11,304 nt of DNA, taken from the NCBI GenBank assembly GCA_017616955.1, contig JAFZXD010000206.1, positions 1 through 11,304 on the forward strand, read 5' to 3'. The notes beneath the pieces are model-generated. The model was not told the origin of the DNA. It saw nothing but the letters and a program-made list of their open reading frames with translations, and searched no databases. Source of the DNA: Eubacterium sp. GTDB lineage: Bacteria; Bacillota; Clostridia; Lachnospirales; Lachnospiraceae. Positions 6,824 to 11,304 of this stretch are shown one piece after another. Position 1 is the stretch's first letter. Each line of letters starts with the position of its first letter. Made by a program: the position numbers and the translations under genes.

Positions 6824-6854
6824 AGTATAACTTAAAAATAGTATACTTAGTCAA
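6824..6854 (-). promoter_or_regulatory. Putative rubrerythrin promoter with a long spacer
   Basis: Minus-strand TTGACT (6849-6854) and TATACT (6824-6829) are separated by 19 bases, longer than the usual 17. The spacer holds the 8-bp palindrome AGTATACT (6840-6847), and the -35 region is embedded in TTAGT-GTTG-ACTAA. AGTATA-type sequence therefore occurs twice, 16 bases apart. A stress regulator site is plausible, but I do not see a convincing PerR box. Confidence 0.45.
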
Positions 6855-6948
6855 CACTAATTATGTTTCAAAAAAAGACAATAAATATTTCAAATTGTTG
6901 CCATTTTGTCATAATTCCATTACAACTTAGCGGCTATATTGTTCTCTT

Positions 6949-6954
6949 TATAAT
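6949..6954 (+). promoter_or_regulatory. Possible -10 box for the small secreted protein gene
   Basis: A perfect TATAAT at 6949-6954, 45 bases ahead of the start codon. No acceptable -35 is found 16-18 bases upstream, so the assignment is tentative. The ribosome binding site AAAGGAGA is at 6983-6990. Confidence 0.35.
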
Positions 6955-6998
6955 GTATATTAGCTTTATCAAATTTAATTCTAAAGGAGAACAAAACA

Positions 6999-7568
6999 AT
7001 GAGAAAACTTAAAAGATTTCTAATCGGCGTATGCACAGCTGCTCTGTGTCTTTCAGCCATAGTTACGCCTGTAGCCGCAAAAAGCTCGAGTATTTATGAC
7101 AAATCCGGTGCTTATGAGTATGTACTTCCATCATATACTCAGACTGCCAAAAGGGTAAAGAACTGGACTGAATTCAATGGTCAGATGAGCGCACTTATAG
7201 AGCAGTGCAAGGTACAGAATCCTGCTAGCTGGTATGTTGATACAGGTATTAAGGAAGCTGCCGCAAAGTATCTTAAAGAAGGCAAATATGTAGGTGATCT
7301 TAGATACCTTACAGACAATGGCATCTTCTCTTTAAATGCTTCTAATTCAAAAGCATTTAATTATGGAATCTTTATTACAGATGATATTAATACCGGTCGT
7401 TATACAATTATCTGTAAATGTAGCCAATCTGACTTTAATGAAATGGCATCTACTTATTATGGTTCATCAAATAAAACCGAGTTCACATTTTATGATGTAG
7501 AAGGTCACACGGATTACTCATACGACAAGGTCAATCATATCTTAACCGTTAAAAATTATCCATATTAA
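6999..7568 (+). CDS. Small secreted protein of unknown function
   Basis: 189 aa, ATG at 6999 with AAAGGAGA 8 bases upstream. A clear Sec signal peptide is visible: basic MRKLKR, a hydrophobic core to about residue 23, and a signal peptidase I site of the AxA-like form after Ala27 (PVAA before KSS). There is no lipobox and no wall-anchor motif, so the ~162-aa mature protein should be released or loosely attached outside the cell. The mature part is rich in Tyr, Ser, Asn and Asp (many YxY-like patches towards the C-terminus, ending KNYPY) and has three cysteines, one isolated near residue 70 and a CKC pair in the second half. I do not recognise a family. It stands alone, with its own ribosome binding site and a strong terminator, so it is a real expressed gene rather than a fragment. 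The mixed alpha then beta-like pattern could suit a small ligand-binding or inhibitor fold; this is not a functional call. Confidence 0.8.
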   Translation: MRKLKRFLIGVCTAALCLSAIVTPVAAKSSSIYDKSGAYEYVLPSYTQTAKRVKNWTEFNGQMSALIEQCKVQNPASWYVDTGIKEAAAKYLKEGKYVGDLRYLTDNGIFSLNASNSKAFNYGIFITDDINTGRYTIICKCSQSDFNEMASTYYGSSNKTEFTFYDVEGHTDYSYDKVNHILTVKNYPY

Positions 7569-7581
7569 AAAAGAAATGCTT

Positions 7582-7624
7582 AAAACCCGTAATATTTGTC
7601 ATAACCGGCAAATATACGGGTTTT
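7582..7624. terminator. Strong intrinsic terminator, shared by the secreted-protein gene and glmS
   Basis: Stem of 16 bp with one bulged A (7582-7598 with 7609-7624) and a 10-nt loop, core ACCCGTA/TACGGGT. On the plus strand it ends in TTTTATTCTTT, 13 bases after the secreted-protein stop. On the minus strand the T-rich side is TTTTAAGC and it lies 27 bases beyond the glmS stop, so it could also serve glmS. Confidence 0.85.
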
Positions 7625-7651
7625 ATTCTTTATATAATTTTATAAACTTTT

Positions 7652-9469
7652 TTACTCTACTGTAACTGACTTGGCAAGGTTTCTTGGCTTATCTACATCA
7701 AGCCCCTTCGCATCAGATGTATAGTAAGCAATAAGCTGGATTATTACAGCTGTTGCAAATACTCCGAATATACTGTCAGTCTTCGGAATGTATATCTGGC
7801 TATCACATACTTCTTCGCTTTCAGTCTTACCTTCCTGACTGATAAGTATTACATATGCACCTCTGGACTTAACTTCTCTTACATTTGAGATAACCTTTGA
7901 ATAAACCTGTTCTTCAGTAGCTATAGCTATTACAGGCACCTGCTCGGAAATAAGTGCTATTGTTCCGTGCTTCAGTTCACCTGCCGCATATGCCTCGGAA
8001 TGAATATATGATATCTCTTTCAGCTTAAGTGAAGCTTCAAGACTGAGTGTATAATCTATTCCTCTTCCGATGTAGAATACATCAGGAGCTGTCTTGATAT
8101 GATTTGCTATTCTTCTGATATCATCCGAAGCAGCTATAGTCTTCTTCATAATCTCTCCGACACCGGAAAGCTTTGTCATGAATTCTCTTGCCTGCTCCTC
8201 TGAAATGATTCCCTTAACAAGACCAAGTCTTGCAGCCAGGATATACATAGCAGATATCTGAACTGTGTATGCCTTCGTACTGGCAACAGCGATTTCAGGA
8301 CCTGCATGTGTATAAAGTACATAATCACTTTCACGTGCAATAGTTGAACCTTTGACATTTACAACCGACAGAACCTTACTTCCCTTTCTTTTAGCCAGGC
8401 GAAGCGCTTCAAGTGTATCGATTGTTTCACCGGACTGCGAAACAACTATTGTAAGTGTATTCTCATCTATAATAGGATCCTTATGTCTGAATTCTGATGC
8501 AATTTCAACACATACAGGGATTCTGAGCTTTGACTCAATAAGTGACTTTGCTACCATTCCTGCATACATTGCTGTACCGCACGCAACTATAACTATATCC
8601 TTTACATTCTTCAGCATCTCATCGTCAATTCCGTCATCAGCGAGGAACGGAAGTCCGTCCTGAATTCTTGGAGCAACTGTTCTCTCAAGTGCTTCAGGCT
8701 GCTCATTTATCTCTTTAAGCATGTAGTGAGGATATCCGCCCTTTTGAGCTGATGAGATATCCCAGTTAACCTCAAGCATTTCAGGCTCCACCTTGCGTCC
8801 TTTAAGATCCTGAACTTCTATTCCGTCTTCAGAAAGCGTAAGAATATGATATTCAGGTACTACAAAATATCTCTTTGAAAAACTTATAAGTGCTGTGAGA
8901 TCTGAGGCAATGATTGAACCTCCGTCAAACGAAGCGGCAACCATAGGACTAACATTTCTTATAGCAAATATCTTACCCGGCTGATCATCAAACATGATGC
9001 AAAGCGCAAATGATCCTGCAAGAAGATCTACTACTTTTCTGATAGCCTTATATGGATCACCTTCATAGAATTGATCAAGAAGCGCTGCTACTACTTCTGT
9101 ATCTGTTTCAGATTTGAGAATATTCTTGAGACCAAACTCTGTTGTGAGTTCTTTATAGTTCTCAATAATTCCGTTATGACATAATGTGACTGAGCCTTGA
9201 TTGTGAGGATGTGCATTTGTTTCTGTTACTCCTCCGTGAGTAGCCCATCTTGTATGTCCGATTCCACAGGTTGCATCAGTTGAATCTCCGGCAACTGCTG
9301 CCTCAAGTTCCGCAACCTTACCTGTTTTCTTCTTAAGAACTATTCCCGTTTTAGGATCAAGCACTGCAACTCCGGCACTGTCATATCCACGATATTCGAG
9401 AGTCTTAAGACCATTTATGATAATATCCTTTGCAGGTTCATTACCTGTATAACCTATAATTCCACACAT
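7652..9469 (-). CDS. glmS: Glutamine--fructose-6-phosphate aminotransferase (isomerizing)
   Basis: 605 aa, ATG at 9467-9469 with AAAGGAGG at 9477-9484. It converts fructose-6-phosphate and glutamine to glucosamine-6-phosphate, the entry step to UDP-GlcNAc for peptidoglycan, in the cytoplasm. Domains: class II glutamine amidotransferase (1-~235) beginning MCGIIGYTG, with Cys2 exposed as nucleophile after Met removal, GHTRWATHGG (Arg74) and CHNGIIENY (Asn99); first SIS domain (~285-420) with ACGTA, SQSGET at 344-349 and STKA at 397-400; second SIS domain (~455-590) with GRGIDY and the KLKEISYIHSEAYAAGELKHG block (His490); C-terminal tail ending SVTVE with the conserved Lys600. Length is normal for the family and no active-site residue is missing. 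The gene is preceded by a glmS ribozyme, so its product GlcN6P should promote cleavage of its own mRNA. Confidence 0.98.
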   Translation of the reverse strand: MCGIIGYTGNEPAKDIIINGLKTLEYRGYDSAGVAVLDPKTGIVLKKKTGKVAELEAAVAGDSTDATCGIGHTRWATHGGVTETNAHPHNQGSVTLCHNGIIENYKELTTEFGLKNILKSETDTEVVAALLDQFYEGDPYKAIRKVVDLLAGSFALCIMFDDQPGKIFAIRNVSPMVAASFDGGSIIASDLTALISFSKRYFVVPEYHILTLSEDGIEVQDLKGRKVEPEMLEVNWDISSAQKGGYPHYMLKEINEQPEALERTVAPRIQDGLPFLADDGIDDEMLKNVKDIVIVACGTAMYAGMVAKSLIESKLRIPVCVEIASEFRHKDPIIDENTLTIVVSQSGETIDTLEALRLAKRKGSKVLSVVNVKGSTIARESDYVLYTHAGPEIAVASTKAYTVQISAMYILAARLGLVKGIISEEQAREFMTKLSGVGEIMKKTIAASDDIRRIANHIKTAPDVFYIGRGIDYTLSLEASLKLKEISYIHSEAYAAGELKHGTIALISEQVPVIAIATEEQVYSKVISNVREVKSRGAYVILISQEGKTESEEVCDSQIYIPKTDSIFGVFATAVIIQLIAYYTSDAKGLDVDKPRNLAKSVTVE

Positions 9470-9517
9470 ATTCGTGCCTCCTTTTTGTACATCAAAAAAT
9501 CATTCACAGGCCGCATT

Positions 9518-9535
9518 AAAAAAACGCAGCTTGCG
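9518..9535 (-). terminator. Short hairpin with a seven-T run between ribozyme and glmS, possible attenuator
   Basis: On the minus strand CGCA-AGC-TGCG (9525-9535) is followed by TTTTTTT (9518-9524), 45 bases upstream of the glmS start codon's ribosome binding site region. The stem has only 4 bp and a 3-nt loop, so it is weak for a terminator. It sits inside the stretch that separates P4 from the best P3 partner, and its folding might compete with ribozyme folding. Treat as a candidate only. Confidence 0.25.
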
Positions 9536-9713
9536 AGCATGGTTTTTAAATATTTGATGCACTGTCCATATTCCTCTGTTCTACGGTTGCCCGAAGGTTT
9601 TAAAAATATGGATTACGAATGTGCGGTCCGGGGAAGCATCCGCCGAGTTTTTTCGGAGTCTTAGTTATATAACAAAGACAACGTTTCGATAACTTCCCAC
9701 CTCGTCGATGCAC

Positions 9714-9867
9714 TGTATTTTGATTACTCTCATCGCACAGTCTGCTCTTTAACAGCAGCGAACGCCGCCTGCCCGCAAAGGCACCGATGTACCTTCACGG
9801 CACTGCAGCTTTCTAAGGACGCAACCACTTCGTGGTTGGTCCTACTGTGCGCGATTTTTTCAAAATC
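9714..9867 (-). ncRNA. Structured ~150-nt insert inside P1 of the glmS ribozyme
   Basis: Between the two P1 strands the minus strand can fold as follows. Hairpin a (9853-9867): 6 bp with a GAA triloop. A closing stem CGCACAGT/ACTGTGCG (9844-9851 with 9734-9741), 8 bp perfect. Inside it three hairpins: b (9816-9843, 12 bp, one bulge, GAA loop), c (9773-9800, 12 bp including three G-T wobbles, 4-nt loop) and d (9753-9771, GCGGC/GCTGC plus two pairs, GTTC loop). This gives a three-way junction at P1 and a four-way junction beyond, with about 20 unpaired nucleotides at 9714-9733. P1 is the ribozyme element known to vary in length, but a separate folded domain of this size is unusual. No known aptamer or protein-coding frame was recognised in it. 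Confidence 0.75.
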
Positions 9868-9882
9868 GTGCACTGTGGCGCT

Positions 9883-9897
9883 AAGCTTTTTAAGCTT
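9883..9897 (-). other. Hairpin directly upstream of the ribozyme cleavage site
   Basis: AAGCTT-AAA-AAGCTT forms a 6-bp stem with a 3-nt loop immediately 5' of the predicted cleavage position. After cleavage it would become the 3' end of the ~50-nt upstream fragment. Whether it affects cleavage or fragment stability is unknown. Confidence 0.45.
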
Positions 9898-9937
9898 TCC
9901 AAAGTTTATATCTCCTTTTTAGTATAAACCGAGTGTT

Positions 9938-9967
9938 ATTATACCATATGTAGTACATCAAAAGCAA
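9938..9967 (-). promoter_or_regulatory. glmS promoter, extended -10 type
   Basis: Minus-strand TTGCTT (9962-9967), an 18-bp spacer and TGG plus a perfect TATAAT (9938-9943). The predicted start is near 9931, about 50 bases upstream of the ribozyme cleavage site and about 460 bases upstream of the glmS start codon. It lies directly after the terminator of the gene to the right. Confidence 0.65.
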
Positions 9968-9976
9968 ATCATACGA

Positions 9977-10030
9977 AAACCTCCCGATATAGCGTCAATT
10001 TTTTGTATAATTCGCTACATCGAGAGGTTT
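9977..10030 (-). terminator. Long stem-loop terminator of the BspA-like surface protein gene
   Basis: An 18-bp stem (9977-9994 with 10013-10030) around an 18-nt loop. The two mismatches on the plus strand become G-U wobbles in the minus-strand RNA, so the helix is continuous only in RNA of that strand. It begins 6 bases beyond the stop codon at 10037 and ends with TTTT. This strand-specific pairing supports a role for the minus-strand gene. Confidence 0.8.
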
Positions 10031-10036
10031 GTTTAA

Positions 10037-11304
10037 TTATTTAATATTTACCTGTCCCTTACCCTTGAATAGTTTTTCGTAAGCTTTCTTTTTTGACTTT
10101 GGAACTTTTATAACCGCATTCTTATTTATTCCTTTGAATGCATTTGCTCCAACCTTTTTAATTGTAGTACTCTTTATCGTAATCTTTTTAAGAGATGACA
10201 TCTTATTGAAGGCATTTGCTCCGATTCCGGTTACCTTGTAGCTGACACCCTTGTACTTTACGGAAGCCGGCACGGTAACAGCTTTAAGCTTTTTGTTTTT
10301 GCAGGAAACCAGAGACACCTGATAATTTCCCTTCTTGGATGTTGTTACCTTATAAACCAGATTGCCTACGGTAAACTTCTTGCCCTTAGCTAGTGCCTTT
10401 TCCTGATTTGATGTGTCAGTTCCGGGCCTCTTTGTATCTACCTTTGGCGCATTTGGATCCTTGTAAATATAAGCGGTATTCTCACCAACTATCATAAGCT
10501 GCATCTTGTGTCTTGGCTGATCGTCACTATCGTTCGAGTCCATTTTATATCCTCTCACACAAAGATAGTACACTTTGCCACCTTCCAACTTGACACAGAT
10601 ACCTGATGTTGAACCGTAATAATTTACTTCAATGAGATTAATCTGCTTCGGATAACTTCCAGCCTGATCAAATATAATCGTACTTACTCCTATCGGATTC
10701 TCATCAAGTCCCTTTGCCAGGATTATATAATCACCGGTCGTTTGAGGTCTGACCGCATATACTACAGCCTCGTCCACACCAATCTCTATGTTTTTCACTG
10801 ATTTCTTCAGTTCATTTATATCCACATAAGACGGATCAAAAAATGTTTCTATTGAAACATACAGATCATAAAATCCCTTTACACTTCCTAAACCCTGAAG
10901 TCTGACTACATAATCACCCACCTCTGTCGGAGAACCATTCTTCCACACAAGAGATTCAGTCATACCGCTTCGGTCATAATTTGATTTTGTTGTATATTTC
11001 AGTATTTTATAGTCTTTCCCCAGTTCAAGCTTATTATAGACAGAACTATCATCGATGGATTGATAAGCCAACGTATAGTCATACATATCAAACGGTTTCC
11101 CTGTATATGGCACCGTAATGCCACCTGATGAGGTAGAATAAGATTTCTTATTATATACTGTAGCGTAATACAGATATTTACTTGGATAATCAACAGTAAA
11201 TGTAAGCGAACTGCCTTCATGCGCTGTATATTCAATTGTTATCGTATATTTTACCCCGACCTTCAAGTTTGAGTATTTTCTTATATTAATATATTCATTA
11301 TCAG
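10037..11304 (-). CDS. BspA-like surface/secreted protein, C-terminal part (5' end outside the window)
   Basis: The reading frame is open to the right edge: twelve further in-frame codons without a stop precede the TTG at 11264-11266, which has no ribosome binding site. I therefore read it as the C-terminal ~421 residues of a longer protein, not as a gene starting there. The visible N-terminal part is Tyr/Ser/Thr-rich with beta-like segments, suggesting extracellular modules. The last ~90 residues are BspA-type leucine-rich repeat (LRR_5-like): KGKKFTVGNLVYKV, VTVPASVKYKG, KVTGIGANAFNKMSSLKKITI, KKVGANAFKGIN, then a Lys-rich end VKVPKSKKKAY-like and GQVNIK. Such modules are common in secreted Lachnospiraceae proteins and are linked in general to surface binding. 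No catalytic domain or wall-anchor motif is seen. A signal peptide would lie outside the window. Confidence 0.85.
   Translation of the reverse strand, partial: DNEYINIRKYSNLKVGVKYTITIEYTAHEGSSLTFTVDYPSKYLYYATVYNKKSYSTSSGGITVPYTGKPFDMYDYTLAYQSIDDSSVYNKLELGKDYKILKYTTKSNYDRSGMTESLVWKNGSPTEVGDYVVRLQGLGSVKGFYDLYVSIETFFDPSYVDINELKKSVKNIEIGVDEAVVYAVRPQTTGDYIILAKGLDENPIGVSTIIFDQAGSYPKQINLIEVNYYGSTSGICVKLEGGKVYYLCVRGYKMDSNDSDDQPRHKMQLMIVGENTAYIYKDPNAPKVDTKRPGTDTSNQEKALAKGKKFTVGNLVYKVTTSKKGNYQVSLVSCKNKKLKAVTVPASVKYKGVSYKVTGIGANAFNKMSSLKKITIKSTTIKKVGANAFKGINKNAVIKVPKSKKKAYEKLFKGKGQVNIK

Larger units (their letters stand above)
9511..9882 (-). ncRNA. glmS ribozyme/riboswitch with a greatly enlarged P1
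   Basis: The minus strand of the glmS leader carries the hallmarks of the self-cleaving glmS ribozyme, which cuts the mRNA when glucosamine-6-phosphate binds. From 5' to 3': TTA then GCGCC (9877-9881), predicting cleavage between the A at 9882 and the G at 9881; P1 strands GTGCAC (9868-9873) and GTGCAT (9708-9713); the core GACGAGG...TTATCGA (9686-9706); the P2-type pair GGGAAG/CTTCCC (9693-9698 with 9631-9636); CGGCGGATGC (9636-9645); P3.1 CGGA/TTCG (9627-9630 with 9616-9619); P4 TCCATATT/AATATGGA (9605-9612 with 9565-9572) with P4.1 capped by a GCAA tetraloop (9587-9590). The P3.1 loop can pair with TGCGG at 9511-9515 to form P3. The stems keep pairing while their bases differ from the B. 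anthracis ribozyme as I recall it. Boundaries at the 3' end are approximate. Confidence 0.92.
9470..9938 (-). other. Long non-coding glmS leader
   Basis: This ~470-base gene-free stretch is the predicted 5' untranslated region of glmS. In transcript order it holds: a Shine-Dalgarno-like AAGGAG (9912-9917) with no convincing gene behind it, the pre-cleavage hairpin, the ribozyme with its P1 insert, an AT-rich stretch with a short hairpin and T-run, and the real glmS ribosome binding site at 9477-9484. Confidence 0.75.

Noticed and set aside
6821..6860. PerR box in the rubrerythrin promoter
   Set aside because: The AT-rich dyads share only part of the TTATAATNATTATAA consensus, too little to name the regulator.
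9795..9904. Leader peptide of 29 codons starting at TTG inside the glmS leader
   Set aside because: It uses a rare start, runs through the ribozyme cleavage site and encodes no leader-like run of one amino acid, so it is not annotated as a gene.
9470..9940. T-box or other tRNA/amino-acid riboswitch ahead of glmS
   Set aside because: No T-box sequence or specifier loop is seen; the conserved segments match the glmS ribozyme instead.
11264..11266. TTG as the true start of the right-edge surface protein
   Set aside because: The frame stays open to the window edge, no ribosome binding site precedes the TTG, and no signal peptide follows, so the gene begins outside the window.

Overview
The window looks like chromosomal DNA from an anaerobic, AT-rich Firmicute, most likely a Lachnospiraceae/Clostridia member. 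The inference rests on strong AGGAGG-type ribosome binding sites, a short class II aldolase of the clostridial type, a rubrerythrin, a Gram-positive-type PyrC, a YlmH homologue, a BspA-like surface protein and a glmS ribozyme. No phage, IS, integrase, CRISPR or tRNA signal was seen, and all genes appear to be ordinary chromosomal ones.

Layout, left to right. The 5' part of a class II fructose-1,6-bisphosphate aldolase (fba, minus, running off the left edge) has its own promoter and a hairpin leader. Next come three minus-strand genes that look like one transcription unit: a tandem HD/HD-GYP-like protein (first gene), a hotdog acyl-CoA thioesterase, and a Bax inhibitor-1 (BI-1/YetJ-type) membrane protein with an unusual Tyr-Gly-Gln repeat tail. 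Upstream is dihydroorotase pyrC (minus). Divergent from pyrC is a ylmH-like S4-domain gene (plus). It converges, across a bidirectional terminator, on a rubrerythrin gene (minus). Divergent from the rubrerythrin gene is a small secreted protein of unknown function (plus), which converges on glmS (minus). At the right edge a BspA-like repeat surface protein (minus) enters from outside the window and ends at a strong stem-loop.

The most striking region is the ~470-base glmS leader (about 9470-9931). It contains a recognisable glmS ribozyme: the GCGCC cleavage-site motif, the GACGAGG...TTATCGA core, a CGGCGGATGC segment, a compensated P2-type stem, a P3.1 stem and a P4 with GCAA-capped P4.1. The P1 element is enlarged into a separate ~150-nt folded domain in which I can draw a three-way junction leading to a four-way junction. 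There are also extra inserts near P2 and between P4 and the best P3 partner. This is a known ribozyme class in an apparently very expanded form, and it is the best candidate here for undescribed biology.

Functionally the window mixes central metabolism (fba, pyrC), cell-envelope precursor synthesis under metabolite control (glmS with its ribozyme), oxidative-stress defence (rubrerythrin), ribosome-associated RNA binding (ylmH) and surface/secreted proteins. The genes are mostly independently transcribed single units apart from the HD-thioesterase-BI-1 cluster.
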